A stretch of DNA of 64,000 nucleotides. Source: Prevotellaceae bacterium MN60 (lineage in GTDB: Bacteria > Bacteroidota > Bacteroidia > Bacteroidales > Bacteroidaceae). The stretch covers positions 62,001 through 126,000 of the forward strand of contig FZQZ01000001.1 of NCBI GenBank assembly GCA_900199555.1, written 5' to 3'. The notes beneath the pieces were generated by a model. The model was not told the origin of the DNA. It saw nothing but the letters and a program-made list of their open reading frames with translations, and made no database searches. A program made the translations under genes and the position numbers. Below are positions 36,579 to 46,893 of this stretch, one piece after another (the stretch's first letter is position 1; every line of letters starts with the position of its first letter).

Positions 36579-38921
36579 CTACAGCCTACAGGTGATGCCG
36601 ACCTTGGTTTCGAAGGTGTTGGCATGGACGGTGGGATAATACTTGTAGAAGGTGCGACGCGAATAGTAGGTGCCAGAGAGGGTGAAAGACCACTGGCGGG
36701 CTAAGTGCACCTCCATCACGGGATTGACTACGAGAAGGGCGGCATTACTACGGTCGCCTTGGACATTCAAGTAGTGTAAATCCTTGGTGCCATCGGCATA
36801 GCCTTGCAGGTCTTTGTCCTCATATCCCTTCCACGTGTATATACGGAAATACTTGGCATTGAGCACGAAACGACCGAAACGACCGAAGTCGAGCTGTGTC
36901 TTTGACTTGATGCTGAAGCCACTACCCATATTGTAGTCGCGCTCAATGACATTGAAGTAGTCGCTCTTGGTACCACCCAGCAGGATGCCACTAAGGAAGA
37001 TGCGCTGCTCTAAGCGTGAGAGGGCGCCCATCTGTGGCAGTGAGAGGATGAAGCCAGGACCGAAAGCTGCTGCCTCGCTGATGCGATAAGGGGTAAGCTC
37101 GGAACCGTGTTCAATGGGTTTAGCATCGTAGTAGTTGAAGTGCTGATAGATACCAAACTCGCCCGACATGTCTTTCTTGTCAAGTATGGGGGTGCTCCAC
37201 AGGCGACCAACAATATTAAGGGTGTTGACAAAGGGCTGACCACCACCAAAGGCGGAATTCATCTCTACATCAAAGAAGTCGTAGGGCGTGGTGTGGCGCT
37301 CGCCATCAACAGAGGTTCCATAGGTAAGCGTCATATTGACGAAGGGTGCATGGATGCCTCGGAAGAGGGCGCCATCGTCAGCAAGGTAGCGCCAACCGAC
37401 AGTGAACGACATGTCGATGGGCAGCTGGTTGTAGTCATGGTAGCGATAGTGGTCATGGCTTACGCTCCACGCATCACCACTAAGAATACGATGCAAGCCT
37501 TGGATAGGATTAACGATGGCAGCAGCAGCCTCGCGCAAAAAGCGATGGAAGCCACGGGTGCGGTCGTCGAGCACAGCAAGGCTGAGGCGATGGGCCATCT
37601 CACCAATAGCCATACCACCCATAGAGGTGGCTAAGACATCGTTGATGGCTGGTGGCTCAGTCTCGCCCAGAAATTCCCACATGAGCGAACCGCCAAGGGC
37701 ATAGGGCGCTGACTCCCAGAAGCTAAGGCCATTGCTACGGGCGGCATTGAAATAGAGGTTGCCGTGATAGGGATGGGCAAACATGTTGGTGATGAAGAAG
37801 TCGTTATCCCACACCATGCCATCGGTAAAGTTGTGACGGAGTGAGCGCAGAGTGGTTTGAGCGAAGTCGGAGCGGAGGGCATAGCGATCGAAGAGTTGTA
37901 CGCCCAGATTGATACCAGTAACCTCGGCAGCAGCTTGCCAATAGCGTTTTCTTACGGGTTGCGCCATGGTAGAGTCGGCAAAGATGAGCTGGGAGCGCTT
38001 ATTCTCCCATGCTCGACGCCAGGAGTCGTGCTGATGGCGTGGTTGACGATAGGTAAGTCCTAGCTCAAACAGTGGACGATTGCGGTAGGTCTCGTTGTGG
38101 TCATAATAGCGTGTCAGTCCCCAGCCCACTGAGGCAAAGGCTCCGTACTTCTGACTAAACTGGTAGTCGGCATTCAGGCGGGCCTGCAACGAATAGAGGC
38201 GCTCGGGCTTCTGGGTATTATCCTTGGAGAAGGTCTCCACATGATAGTAACCGATGTCACCACTCACACTCCAACGGGGCGAGAGTTGCCAATACTGTCC
38301 TAAACGATAAAACAGGGCGCCCGAGAACTTGGAATCGAGACCCATAAAGTGGGTTCCCACGCCGATGATATTGTAGGTGGAACGATTGCGATAGCGCACG
38401 GCAAGATTGGTCTTTGTGGACGAACCTCCATACGCCATCACATCAATATCGGTCATGGGGTTGATATTGACGAGGCCTATCTTATGACCAATGCTGTCAT
38501 AGGAGAGATTGATGAGTCCTATCTGCCAACCACGAGGGCGCTTGCGGGCTACATTAAAGGCGCCCACCTGCACACCATTGAGGGAGTCGGTATAGTTGAA
38601 GGCGCCCCACTGCCAGCCAGACATCATGCCTGACGAGACATTCAGGATGCCCGACAACTGCAAGCCGCGAGCCATGCCAGTGGTGATATTGCTGACACCA
38701 CTGAGCTGAAGACCATTGAAGAGATGGGCTGACGTGTTGGAAACACCAGAGAGCTGGAGGCCACGCCCACCATCGGTAGTGACCGAAGAGATAATGCCTA
38801 GCTGGATGCTCTTCACAGAATCCTGCGTACTAACAACACCTACAGGAAAATGCTGTGCACACATAGGGCTAGTCATGGCTGCCATCATAGCAGCAAGGGC
38901 CATCGTCCGAATCTTATTCAT
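36579..38921 (-). CDS. DUF3943 outer-membrane protein with LA_2272-type surface repeats
   Basis: 780 aa. Signal peptide 1-22 (SPMCA|Q). Residues about 50-170 hold six or more repeats of the pattern G-L-Q-L-S-G-V-S-N ('GLQLSGVSN' three times, then 'GWQWGAFN', 'GVQVGAFN', 'GWQIGLIN'), as in LA_2272 family surface-repeat proteins. A DUF3943 region follows at about 390-470 ('HPYHGNLYFNAARSNGLSFW', 'GETEPPAINDVLATSMGG'), and beta strands run to the C-terminus. Likely an outer-membrane barrel of unknown role. No own promoter was recognised; it lies 64 bases after the DUF5715 gene. Confidence 0.82.
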   Translation of the reverse strand: MNKIRTMALAAMMAAMTSPMCAQHFPVGVVSTQDSVKSIQLGIISSVTTDGGRGLQLSGVSNTSAHLFNGLQLSGVSNITTGMARGLQLSGILNVSSGMMSGWQWGAFNYTDSLNGVQVGAFNVARKRPRGWQIGLINLSYDSIGHKIGLVNINPMTDIDVMAYGGSSTKTNLAVRYRNRSTYNIIGVGTHFMGLDSKFSGALFYRLGQYWQLSPRWSVSGDIGYYHVETFSKDNTQKPERLYSLQARLNADYQFSQKYGAFASVGWGLTRYYDHNETYRNRPLFELGLTYRQPRHQHDSWRRAWENKRSQLIFADSTMAQPVRKRYWQAAAEVTGINLGVQLFDRYALRSDFAQTTLRSLRHNFTDGMVWDNDFFITNMFAHPYHGNLYFNAARSNGLSFWESAPYALGGSLMWEFLGETEPPAINDVLATSMGGMAIGEMAHRLSLAVLDDRTRGFHRFLREAAAAIVNPIQGLHRILSGDAWSVSHDHYRYHDYNQLPIDMSFTVGWRYLADDGALFRGIHAPFVNMTLTYGTSVDGERHTTPYDFFDVEMNSAFGGGQPFVNTLNIVGRLWSTPILDKKDMSGEFGIYQHFNYYDAKPIEHGSELTPYRISEAAAFGPGFILSLPQMGALSRLEQRIFLSGILLGGTKSDYFNVIERDYNMGSGFSIKSKTQLDFGRFGRFVLNAKYFRIYTWKGYEDKDLQGYADGTKDLHYLNVQGDRSNAALLVVNPVMEVHLARQWSFTLSGTYYSRRTFYKYYPTVHANTFETKVGITCRL

Positions 38922-38985
38922 AAAGTCTTGGTTTTAGCTAGCTATTGGTAGTATTGCGATTGACATCGGAGGGGAAAAGCGAAGC

Positions 38986-39732
38986 TTACCGCACCGTCAT
39001 GTGGAAGCAGCCTTGCTTGACCTCGTACTTGATGTAGCAGCGCTGAGACTCACGCATATCGCGCAACACCTCGGAGAGAACCCACTTGAGGGTATCGTTG
39101 CGAACAGCCTGAGCTACAGGGTGATAACGATTGTAGCAGATATCAAAGGTGGTGCCATAGAGATGGCAGGAATTGTCGGTGGCATTACCATTATGACGCT
39201 GCAACTTCTTGACATCATCCATGGTGCGCAATACACTGGTGACAATGAGCTGATTCATGGGTACACCTTTCGCATAGAGGCTGTCGTAGAAGGCCTGACC
39301 AATGTCTTGCAACAGGACGGCAGCACGGGGCACCAGATAAGGGATGGAGCTGCGCAGCTTGTCGACATGGTAGTAAGGGCTCTCGCCAACATATACCAAC
39401 TCTTTTTTGCGAGCCTCAGCGTCTTCACGATTTTGTACGGGTGTGACGCCCCACTGATTGGCAGCCACAATCTGCACACTCTGGCTATCGGGGAAGGCGA
39501 CCTTGTAGTTGGGTACGGAGAGGATGCGGTGCTTGGTGGAATGGTCAACAGATACCTGAGGAGCAACCATCTCCGCTTCGGCTATCGACTCACTACCCTC
39601 GCCTATCGCAAAGAGGCGCTTGACGCCTGCTAATAGGAGTACGACAACGGCAAAGCCAAGAATATACTGGCTCTTTGTGGGTTTCTTAAACTGGAAATTT
39701 CTAAGTGTTTGTTTGAGCGTATTTATCATCAT
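38986..39732 (-). CDS. DUF5715 protein, M15 peptidase-like
   Basis: 248 aa from the ATG at 39732, two bases after the TPR gene stop. One membrane anchor at about residues 20-40 ('YILGFAVVVLLLAGV'), then a periplasmic domain. 'TSVLRTMDDVKKLQRHNGNA', 'CHLYGTTFDICY' and 'GCFHMTV' carry the His, Asp and His expected for the zinc site of VanY/M15-type carboxypeptidases. A role in peptidoglycan trimming is inferred; the family is otherwise uncharacterised. Confidence 0.75.
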   Translation of the reverse strand: MMINTLKQTLRNFQFKKPTKSQYILGFAVVVLLLAGVKRLFAIGEGSESIAEAEMVAPQVSVDHSTKHRILSVPNYKVAFPDSQSVQIVAANQWGVTPVQNREDAEARKKELVYVGESPYYHVDKLRSSIPYLVPRAAVLLQDIGQAFYDSLYAKGVPMNQLIVTSVLRTMDDVKKLQRHNGNATDNSCHLYGTTFDICYNRYHPVAQAVRNDTLKWVLSEVLRDMRESQRCYIKYEVKQGCFHMTVR

Positions 39733-39734
39733 GC

Positions 39735-40427
39735 TTATTTTTTCAATCGACGATACCAAGCATTCAGGAGTCCTCTTGGTATACCACGGCGAACAGCTGC
39801 ATCTAAAGAGCGACGGGCTTCATCCTGACGACGGAGCGACAACAGGAGGTCGACCTGTGAGGCTACATAGTCGGCCTCAGTGGGTTGGCGGTCGATGGCT
39901 TGCTGCCAATCGTAGAGGGCTGCTTCGTATTGGTTGAGCTCTCTCTCCAAGCCAGCACGTGAGGCATAGTAGATGGCAGAGTCAGGACACAGCTCGATGA
40001 GCTGGTTCAACTGGTCTAACGCATCTTTCTTCTTGCCCATCACCTGCAACACATAGGCCAGCGAGAAGCGAGCCTCGTGGTGGCGAGGGAATATCTGCAA
40101 TAGTTCTTCGTAGTCGCGTCGAGCCACATCGTAGTGGCGCAGATGAGTGGAGGCATAGGCCCTATAGAACAGGGCAGCGGGATTCTGGGCTTCGTGCTGC
40201 AGGATGAGACCATACTCATCTACAGCATACTGCCACTGCTGTAACTCGAGGTTGACAGCAGCCTTGCGAAGATGCAAGTCAGTATTCCATGCCGACTGGG
40301 CTATCTCCTTATTCAGCACGCGGAGCGAGTCGCGCCACTGCTGAGGGGTTTGGGCCTGCAGAGAAAGTTGCTGTAAGACAGCAACAAGCAGCAGGGCTAT
40401 GATTTTTCTATATAGTTTATAATCCAT
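39735..40427 (-). CDS. Exported TPR protein
   Basis: 230 aa. Signal peptide about 1-25 (LSLQA|Q), then about five tetratricopeptide repeats (residues 50-215; '[20 protein letters not shown]', '[19 protein letters not shown]', '[19 protein letters not shown]'). Such proteins scaffold other proteins in the periplasm. Its start overlaps the end of leuB by 31 bases, so it is translationally coupled to a biosynthetic gene with which it has no obvious link. Confidence 0.83.
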   Translation of the reverse strand: MDYKLYRKIIALLLVAVLQQLSLQAQTPQQWRDSLRVLNKEIAQSAWNTDLHLRKAAVNLELQQWQYAVDEYGLILQHEAQNPAALFYRAYASTHLRHYDVARRDYEELLQIFPRHHEARFSLAYVLQVMGKKKDALDQLNQLIELCPDSAIYYASRAGLERELNQYEAALYDWQQAIDRQPTEADYVASQVDLLLSLRRQDEARRSLDAAVRRGIPRGLLNAWYRRLKK

Positions 40428-41458
40428 TCACCAACTTCTTTCGTGCCGTACTTAGCACCACCCTCCACCTGTATCTCTGGTGTGCGGACATGGGCGTCCA
40501 AGGAGGCATTGACGGCTTCACGTATGAGCGAACCCTCTTTGTTGAGTCCGAAGTGTTCTAACAACATGGCTGCAGAGAGTATCTGTGCCAACGGATTGGC
40601 AAGGTTCTGCCCCTTAGCCTGTGGCCATGAGCCATGAACTGGTTCGAATAGTGGGGTGTGCTCACCCAAACTGGAAGATGGCTGCAAGCCCATAGAGCCC
40701 GTGATACAGCTGGTCTCGTCGGTCAGGATGTCGCCAAAAGTATTCTCGGTGACAATGACGTCGAAGAAGGTGGGCTCGGTGAGTACGCGCATCGAAGCAT
40801 TATCGATGAACATATAGTCGGTCAGTACATCGGGATACTGAGGCTCCATCTCCTTGGCAATCTGACGCCACAGGCGAGAGCTGGCTAAGACGTTGGCCTT
40901 GTCAACCACGGTGAGGTGCTTCTTGCGCTTTTGTGCCGTCTCGAAGGCTACCTTCAGGATGCGTTCAATCTCAGGACGCGTATAGATGTCGGTATCGTAG
41001 GCCTTGTCATTGTCTTGATACTTCTCACCAAAATACATACCGCCCGTAAGCTCGCGGATAACCACGAAGTCGGCACCACGTAGCAGTTCATCCTTCAAGG
41101 GAGACTTATGCAGCAGGCACTCGAAAGTGGCTACAGGACGGACATTGGCAAAGAGGCCCAACTTCTTGCGCATGGCAAGCAAGCCCTGTTCTGGGCGGAC
41201 CTTAGCCGTAGGATTGTTGTCGTATTTCAGGTCGCCAACAGCTGCAAAGAGCACGGCATCGGCCTTCATACAGATATCGTGGGTGGCATCGGGATAAGGA
41301 TCGCCCACGGCATCAATAGCCGTAGCACCTACCAGTGCCTCCTCGTATTCAAACTCGTGTCCGAACTTGTGGGCAATAGCGTCCATAACGGCTACACCCT
41401 GCTTCATAATCTCCGGTCCGATACCATCGCCCGGAAGAACGGCAATTTTCAGTTTCAT
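40397..41458 (-). CDS. leuB: 3-isopropylmalate dehydrogenase
   Basis: 353 aa, full length. It oxidises and decarboxylates 3-isopropylmalate with NAD+ to 2-oxoisocaproate, the third step of leucine synthesis. '[18 protein letters not shown]' at the N-terminus, '[15 protein letters not shown]', '[17 protein letters not shown]' and '[14 protein letters not shown]' are family signatures for substrate, metal and NAD binding. It has its own promoter, apart from leuA-leuC-leuD-cimA upstream. Confidence 0.97.
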   Translation of the reverse strand: MKLKIAVLPGDGIGPEIMKQGVAVMDAIAHKFGHEFEYEEALVGATAIDAVGDPYPDATHDICMKADAVLFAAVGDLKYDNNPTAKVRPEQGLLAMRKKLGLFANVRPVATFECLLHKSPLKDELLRGADFVVIRELTGGMYFGEKYQDNDKAYDTDIYTRPEIERILKVAFETAQKRKKHLTVVDKANVLASSRLWRQIAKEMEPQYPDVLTDYMFIDNASMRVLTEPTFFDVIVTENTFGDILTDETSCITGSMGLQPSSSLGEHTPLFEPVHGSWPQAKGQNLANPLAQILSAAMLLEHFGLNKEGSLIREAVNASLDAHVRTPEIQVEGGAKYGTKEVGEWIINYIEKS

Positions 41459-41507
41459 ACTATCTTCTCCAGTTTTCGTTTTCGTTGTTTCTGTTGTTTT
41501 GTCTCTG

Positions 41508-41538
41508 CAAAGTTAGTGTAAACCGAGCGAAATACAAA
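41508..41538 (-). promoter_or_regulatory. Internal promoter of leuB
   Basis: TTTG (41535-41538), 19 bases, TAACTTTG (41508-41515) on the minus strand, about 50 bases before the leuB ATG. Confidence 0.65.
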
Positions 41539-41566
41539 ACAATACTCTATTAAATAACATTTATTA

Positions 41567-43099
41567 TCAAGACAGGTCGTCTTCTACGATATTGAGCATC
41601 TTGAAGGTGGCCTTGATGGCTGCTTCGGTCTGGTCGGCATCGAGGGCACGGGTGCGAAGGATGCCATCCTTATAATGCCACGAGATGACGGTCTGTACCA
41701 AGGCATCGGTACGACCACCAGGCGGAATGGTAACCTGATAGTTGGCAAGTATAGGGAAGGTGCGATTGAGGTGCTTGCGATAGATATAGCGCAGCGCCTT
41801 TACAAAGGCATCGTACTGACCATCGCCAGTGGCACCAGCCTCATACTGCTGACCATTGATTTCTACCTTGATATTGGCACCAGGCTTCAAACCGTAGGCG
41901 GTAGAGACGACATAGCTCACGAGCTTGACCTTGTCGGCACGTCCATCGTGCTTCAAGACATCACTGACGATATAGGGAAGGTCTTCTTGCGTTACAATCT
42001 CCTTCTTATCGCCCAACTCGGTGATGCGCTGGGTGACACGTTTGGTCTGCTCTGGAGTGAGCTCTAATCCCAATTCCTCCAGATTCTTAGCGATGTTGGC
42101 CTTGCCACTATTCTTGCCAAGTGCATATTCACGCTTACGACCAAAGCGCTCGGGCATCAGCTCGTTGTAGTAGAGCTTATCCTTGGTGTCGCCATCGGCA
42201 TGGACACCAGCCACCTGCGTGAAGACATTCTCACCAACGATAGGCTGATTAGGAGCCACGGAAATGCCACTAAAGCTCTCGACCATTCGTGAGATATCGT
42301 TCAACTGGCTCTCGTTGATATTGGTCTTGGCGTGGAACTGGTCCTTCAGGATAGCTTGCACGGAAGCCAGCGGTGCATTACCACAACGCTCGCCCAATCC
42401 GTTAACGGTGACATGCAGTCCCTTGGCACCACTCAGCACAGCAGCCAGAGAGTTGGACACTGCCAAGTCGTAATCGTTGTGTGCATGATAGTCGAAATGC
42501 ACATCGGGATAACGCTTCATCATCTTGCGGAAGTATTCCACTACCTGCAAGGGATTCATGACACCGAGGGTATCGGGCAGCATGACACGCTTGATGGCGC
42601 TGAGCGTCAGGGAATCCATCAACTGATAGACATAGTCTGGCGAGTCTTTCATGCCATTAGACCAATCTTCCAGATAGAGATTAACCTGCAGTCCCTTCTC
42701 TATCGCATAGTTTAGCTCTGACTGTATGTCGGCAATATGCTGCTCAGGCGTCTTATGCAGCTGGTGGGTGCAATGTTTGAGGGAGCCTTTGGCAAGAAGG
42801 TTGATAACCTTACCACCACAATTGGCAATCCAGTCGATAGACTGTCCGCCATCAACAAAGCCTAACACCTCGACACTATCCAAACGATTAATCTGCTGAG
42901 CATAGCGGCATATCATCGTGACAGCGTCTTTCTCACCATCGCTCACGCGAGCTGATGCCACCTCGATACGATCGACATTGACATCGCGCAGCAGCTTTCT
43001 CGCCATCACCAGCTTCTCGTGTGGCAGGAAGGATACACCACTGGTCTGTTCACCATCGCGCAGCGTACAATCTAATATTTCGACAAATTGTTGACTCAT
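41567..43099 (-). CDS. 2-isopropylmalate synthase homologue, citramalate synthase candidate
   Basis: 510 aa. HMGL-like barrel with 'EILDCTLRDGEQTSGVSF' and metal motif 'HAHNDYDLAVSN', and a C-terminal LeuA-type allosteric domain (about 385-505). A second, true LeuA lies upstream at 45089-46585. In Bacteroidales this homologue sits in the leu operon and is thought to make citramalate from pyruvate and acetyl-CoA, an entry to isoleucine without threonine. That reaction is inferred; a regulatory or alternative 2-isopropylmalate synthase remains possible. Confidence 0.78.
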   Translation of the reverse strand: MSQQFVEILDCTLRDGEQTSGVSFLPHEKLVMARKLLRDVNVDRIEVASARVSDGEKDAVTMICRYAQQINRLDSVEVLGFVDGGQSIDWIANCGGKVINLLAKGSLKHCTHQLHKTPEQHIADIQSELNYAIEKGLQVNLYLEDWSNGMKDSPDYVYQLMDSLTLSAIKRVMLPDTLGVMNPLQVVEYFRKMMKRYPDVHFDYHAHNDYDLAVSNSLAAVLSGAKGLHVTVNGLGERCGNAPLASVQAILKDQFHAKTNINESQLNDISRMVESFSGISVAPNQPIVGENVFTQVAGVHADGDTKDKLYYNELMPERFGRKREYALGKNSGKANIAKNLEELGLELTPEQTKRVTQRITELGDKKEIVTQEDLPYIVSDVLKHDGRADKVKLVSYVVSTAYGLKPGANIKVEINGQQYEAGATGDGQYDAFVKALRYIYRKHLNRTFPILANYQVTIPPGGRTDALVQTVISWHYKDGILRTRALDADQTEAAIKATFKMLNIVEDDLS

Positions 43100-43103
43100 C
43101 TTA

Positions 43104-43697
43104 TTATTGTCGTTGTTCCCAATCTACAATTTTATCCTTATTGGCAACAAGAAAGTCGATATCGTCAAGACCATTCATCAGGCAATGCTTCTTAAAGCCA
43201 TTGATTTCAAAGGTCTCACTCTTTCCCGTAGCCTTATTGGTAACGGTCTGACGAGGCAAATCAACCTCTACCTCCATCTTCGGATTAGCCTTGATACTAT
43301 CAAAGAGTTCGGCAAGGAACTGCTCGCTAACCACTACAGGCAATACGAAATTGTTGAGCTCGTTATTCTTGTGGATATCAGCAAAGAACGAACTGATAAC
43401 AACACGGAAGCCATAGCCGGCAATAGCCCATGCGGCATGCTCACGACTGGAACCATTGCCAAAGTTCTTGCCAGCAACAAGGATGCATCCGCCATAGGTA
43501 GGATTATTCAGAACGAAATCCTTATTCACACTGCCATCGGCATTATAACGCCAATCGCGGAAAAGGTTGTCGCCAAAGAACTTCTCCTCGCGGGTGGTAG
43601 CCTTGAGGAAACGAGCGGGAATGATCTGGTCGGTATCCACATTCTCCAAAGGAAGGGGAACACAGGTGGATGTTATAACGTTGAATTTCTGTTTCAT
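43104..43697 (-). CDS. leuD: 3-isopropylmalate dehydratase small subunit
   Basis: 197 aa swivel subunit that joins LeuC to isomerise 2- to 3-isopropylmalate (and citramalate to methylmalate). '[18 protein letters not shown]', '[17 protein letters not shown]' and '[15 protein letters not shown]' are family signatures. Overlaps the leuC stop by four bases and precedes the synthase homologue by four bases. Confidence 0.96.
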   Translation of the reverse strand: MKQKFNVITSTCVPLPLENVDTDQIIPARFLKATTREEKFFGDNLFRDWRYNADGSVNKDFVLNNPTYGGCILVAGKNFGNGSSREHAAWAIAGYGFRVVISSFFADIHKNNELNNFVLPVVVSEQFLAELFDSIKANPKMEVEVDLPRQTVTNKATGKSETFEINGFKKHCLMNGLDDIDFLVANKDKIVDWEQRQ

Positions 43698-45088
43698 AAT
43701 AGTGTGCGTGGATCAGTGATTACTCCAGTGACTGCTGCAGCAGCTGCTACAAGGGGAGAACAAAGGATGGTACGACTGCCTGGTCCCTGACGTCCCTCAA
43801 AATTACGGTTAGAGGTGGATACGGCATACTTGCCTGCAGGAATCTTATCATCGTTCATAGCCAGACAAGCAGAACAGCCAGGCTGACGAATCTCGAAGCC
43901 AGCAGCCTCTAACACCTTGTCAAGACCTTCTTCGCGTATCTGACGGTCAACAGCCCATGAGCCTGGCACAAGCCATGCAATGACATGGTCTGCCTTCTTA
44001 CGTCCCTTAGCGATAGCAGCAAAAGCTCGGAAGTCTTCAATACGTCCGTTGGTACATGCACCCAAGAATACGTAATCAATCTTCTTGCCCAGCAGCTTCT
44101 CGCCAGCCTTAAAGCCCATATAGTTGAGCGCCTTCTCAAAGCCTTGTTCGGGCGACTTGGCATCTTGTGCATTGGCAGGGATAGCCTCGGTGATGCCGAT
44201 ACCCATACCGGGATTGGTACCATAGGTGATACGAGGTTCTATATCCTTGGCATCAAATACCAGCTCCTTATCAAAGACAGCATCGTCGCCACTCTTCAGC
44301 GTCTTCCAATAGGCTACGGCTCTCTCCCACTCTTCGCCCTTGGGAGCATACTCTTTACCCTTGACATACTCGAAGGTAGTCTCGTCAGGAGCTACGAAGC
44401 CACCACGAGCGCCCATCTCGATAGAGAGGTTACAGAGTGTGAGTCGACCTTCCATAGACAGGTTTTTCACCACATCACCAGCATATTCTACGAAATAGCC
44501 CGTAGCACCAGAGGTGGTTAGCTGACTCATGAGATAGAGCGCCACATCCTTGGCAGTAACGCCCTTCTGCAGGGTACCATTGATGCTGATGCGCATAGAC
44601 TTAGGCTTCTGTTGGAGAATACACTGTGAAGCCATCACCATCTCCACCTCGGAAGTGCCAATGCCAAAGGCTACAGCCCCCATAGCACCATGGGTAGAGG
44701 TGTGAGAGTCGCCACAGACAATGGTCATACCAGGCAAAGAGAGTCCCTTCTCAGGACCCACCACATGGATGATGCCATTAGAAGGGTCCATCATACCGAA
44801 ATGGGTAAGTCCGAACTCCTTGGCATTCTGTGCCAATGTGGTTACCTGCTTAGCAGACACTGGGTCTTCGATAGGCTTATCCTGATTGTGGGTCGGCGTA
44901 TTGTGGTCTGGCATACAATAGATATGGTCAGGGCGGAAGCACTTTAATCCGCGAGCTCGCATACCATCGAAAGCCTGTGGCGATGTCACCTCGTGACAAT
45001 ACAACCTATCTATATATAATTGTGTTGGTCCGTCTTCTACCTTCTGGACGACATGCTTATCCCAAATCTTATCAAATAGTGTATTCAT
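43694..45088 (-). CDS. leuC: 3-isopropylmalate dehydratase large subunit
   Basis: 464 aa aconitase-family subunit carrying the 4Fe-4S cluster. '[20 protein letters not shown]', '[16 protein letters not shown]' (Cys ligand) and '[13 protein letters not shown]' (two Cys ligands) are visible. Works with LeuD. The start follows the leuA stop directly. Confidence 0.97.
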   Translation of the reverse strand: MNTLFDKIWDKHVVQKVEDGPTQLYIDRLYCHEVTSPQAFDGMRARGLKCFRPDHIYCMPDHNTPTHNQDKPIEDPVSAKQVTTLAQNAKEFGLTHFGMMDPSNGIIHVVGPEKGLSLPGMTIVCGDSHTSTHGAMGAVAFGIGTSEVEMVMASQCILQQKPKSMRISINGTLQKGVTAKDVALYLMSQLTTSGATGYFVEYAGDVVKNLSMEGRLTLCNLSIEMGARGGFVAPDETTFEYVKGKEYAPKGEEWERAVAYWKTLKSGDDAVFDKELVFDAKDIEPRITYGTNPGMGIGITEAIPANAQDAKSPEQGFEKALNYMGFKAGEKLLGKKIDYVFLGACTNGRIEDFRAFAAIAKGRKKADHVIAWLVPGSWAVDRQIREEGLDKVLEAAGFEIRQPGCSACLAMNDDKIPAGKYAVSTSNRNFEGRQGPGSRTILCSPLVAAAAAVTGVITDPRTLL

Positions 45089-46585
45089 TTATTTCTTAAA
45101 TTTATTGATACAGTCTATATATGCTTCTACAGAGGCAGTCACAATATCTGTGTTGGCACCAAAACCATAATACATAGAACCATCATATTCTACCTGCATA
45201 TGTACCTTGCCGACATCATCAGAGCCCTTAGAAATGGCCTGAATGGTGAACTCCTTCAGCGTCATCTGCTTCATGATAATCTTCTTCAAAGCCTTAATGG
45301 CTGCATCCACAGGACCATTACCACTGGCAGCAGCCTCGAACTTCTGACCAGAGATATCAAGACCGATAGAAGCCACACTCTTGACACCCTTACCAGTGGT
45401 AACCTGCAAGAATTCGAGCTTAACAGCATGAGCCTCAGCAGTATCAGCACCAGCAAGCATGAGTACATCGGCATCATTGACCTCCTTCTTCTGGTCGGCC
45501 AACTGCAGGAATTTCTCATATACCTTGTCGAGCTTCTCTTCAGACAGGTCTACTCCGTTTACACTGAGACGATACTTCAAAGCAGCACGACCAGAACGGG
45601 CGGTGAGTACGATGCTGTTATCATCGATACCTACATCTTTAGGATCGATAATCTCGTAGGTCTGCACATTCTTGAGCACACCATCCTGATGGATACCAGA
45701 AGAATGGGCAAAGGCGTTACGTCCGACAATAGCCTTGTTGGGCTGTACAGGCATATTCATAAGGCTGGACACCATTCTTGATGTGGGATATATCTTGGTG
45801 GTATTGATATTCGTCTCGATGCCTAATCCCTTATGACACTTCAGAATCATGGCAATCTCCTCGAGCGACGTATTACCTGCTCGCTCACCAATTCCATTGA
45901 TAGTAACCTCAACCTGACGGGCACCACCCATCACGCCATTAAAGGTGTTGGCTGTAGCCATACCCAAATCGTTATGACAGTGGGTAGAGATGATGGCATT
46001 ATCAATACCATCGACATGCTCCTTCAGATACTTAATCTTCTCGAAATATTCCTGAGGCAGACAATAGCCTGTGGTATCGGGGATATTAACAACAGTAGCA
46101 CCAGCCTTGATAACTGCTTCTACCACACGAGCAAGATACTCATTCTCCGTACGACCAGCATCCTCGCAATAGAACTCAACATCCTCAACATACTTCTTGG
46201 CATACTTTGTAGCAGCTACAGCTCGCTCGATAATCTCTTCACGAGTGGAGTTGAACTTATACTTGATATGCGAATCACTAGTACCAATACCTGTATGGAT
46301 ACGCTTGCGCTTGGCATATTGCAAAGCCTCGGCAGCAACATCAATATCTTTCTGCACGGCACGAGTTAGCGCACAGATTGTGGGCCACGTAACGGCTTTA
46401 GAAATCTCAATAACGGAATTGAAGTCACCTGGTGAACTGACAGGGAATCCTGCCTCAATCACATCCACACCCAACTGCTCCAAGGCCTTAGCCACCTGAA
46501 TCTTTTCTACTGTATTCAACTGACATCCTGGAACCTGTTCGCCATCTCGCAGTGTCGTGTCAAAAATAAACAATCTGTCGCTCAT
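45089..46585 (-). CDS. leuA: 2-isopropylmalate synthase
   Basis: 498 aa. Joins acetyl-CoA and 2-oxoisovalerate, the committed step to leucine. '[18 protein letters not shown]' and '[18 protein letters not shown]' give the catalytic Arg/Asp and metal His sites; '[14 protein letters not shown]' follows, and a leucine-sensing regulatory domain occupies about 370-495. First gene of the operon, after a leader peptide and attenuator. Confidence 0.96.
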   Translation of the reverse strand: MSDRLFIFDTTLRDGEQVPGCQLNTVEKIQVAKALEQLGVDVIEAGFPVSSPGDFNSVIEISKAVTWPTICALTRAVQKDIDVAAEALQYAKRKRIHTGIGTSDSHIKYKFNSTREEIIERAVAATKYAKKYVEDVEFYCEDAGRTENEYLARVVEAVIKAGATVVNIPDTTGYCLPQEYFEKIKYLKEHVDGIDNAIISTHCHNDLGMATANTFNGVMGGARQVEVTINGIGERAGNTSLEEIAMILKCHKGLGIETNINTTKIYPTSRMVSSLMNMPVQPNKAIVGRNAFAHSSGIHQDGVLKNVQTYEIIDPKDVGIDDNSIVLTARSGRAALKYRLSVNGVDLSEEKLDKVYEKFLQLADQKKEVNDADVLMLAGADTAEAHAVKLEFLQVTTGKGVKSVASIGLDISGQKFEAAASGNGPVDAAIKALKKIIMKQMTLKEFTIQAISKGSDDVGKVHMQVEYDGSMYYGFGANTDIVTASVEAYIDCINKFKK

Positions 46586-46641
46586 CTTAATTTAAAATTT
46601 GACGTTACTATTTATGTTTCTTTTCTCTCTAAAACGAAATA

Positions 46642-46671
46642 AGCCTTTCACACTCGGAAGTGAGAAAGGCT
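46642..46671 (-). terminator. leu operon attenuator terminator
   Basis: AGCCTTTC-T-CAC / GTG-T-GAAAGGCT with loop TTCCGA on the minus strand, followed by TATTTCGTTTT. It lies between the leader peptide and leuA, about 55 bases before the leuA ATG. Confidence 0.8.
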
Positions 46672-46723
46672 CGTATTATTTATCTATACCTATTATTATA
46701 TAATACATACCCTATCACTTCCG
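46655..46723 (-). promoter_or_regulatory. leu operon antiterminator pairing
   Basis: CGGAAGTGA inside the leader peptide frame (46715-46723, minus strand) is a perfect 9-base complement of TCACTTCCG in the 5' arm and loop of the terminator (46655-46663). The two pairings exclude each other, as expected of an attenuator. Confidence 0.65.
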
Positions 46724-46791
46724 GCCACGTTACGCAGTCGAATAATAATAATGCTGTTTAATAGGTTGAGATTCATCATACTCTTTTCCAT
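46696..46791 (-). CDS. leuL: leu operon leader peptide
   Basis: 31 codons, ATG at 46791 and TAA at 46696-46698. Twelve residues are branched-chain amino acids, with the core 'LNLLNSIIIIRLRNV' (Leu 8, 10, 11, 19; Ile 14-17, 30, 31; Val 22, 28). It begins ten bases past the -7 box and is followed by the attenuator. Scarce charged tRNA-Leu or tRNA-Ile would stall the ribosome here, leaving CGGAAGTGA free to open the terminator. The symbol follows the enterobacterial leuL by analogy, not homology. Confidence 0.8.
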   Translation of the reverse strand: MEKSMMNLNLLNSIIIIRLRNVAGSDRVCII

Positions 46792-46801
46792 TTATTGACT
46801 G

Positions 46802-46833
46802 CAAAGATAAACATTTTTAGCCTAACTCACAAA
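46802..46833 (-). promoter_or_regulatory. leu operon promoter
   Basis: TTTG (46830-46833), 20 bases, TATCTTTG (46802-46809) on the minus strand, immediately before the leader peptide. Confidence 0.78.
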
Positions 46834-46835
46834 CA

Positions 46836-46869
46836 AATCGCAACTTTTTTGCCTAAAAAAGTTACGATT
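46836..46869 (-). terminator. Hairpin terminator behind the DUF4301 gene
   Basis: AATCG-N-AACTTTTTT pairs with AAAAAAGTT-N-CGATT around a 4-base loop. It closes the capsule/DUF4301 transcription unit just upstream of the leu promoter. Confidence 0.6.
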
Positions 46870-46893
46870 CGCTTGTTTTTGCATAGTTATTCA

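Noticed and set aside
37107-37634. 175-residue + strand frame opposite the DUF3943 gene
   Set aside because: Shadow of a recognisable outer-membrane protein with signal peptide.
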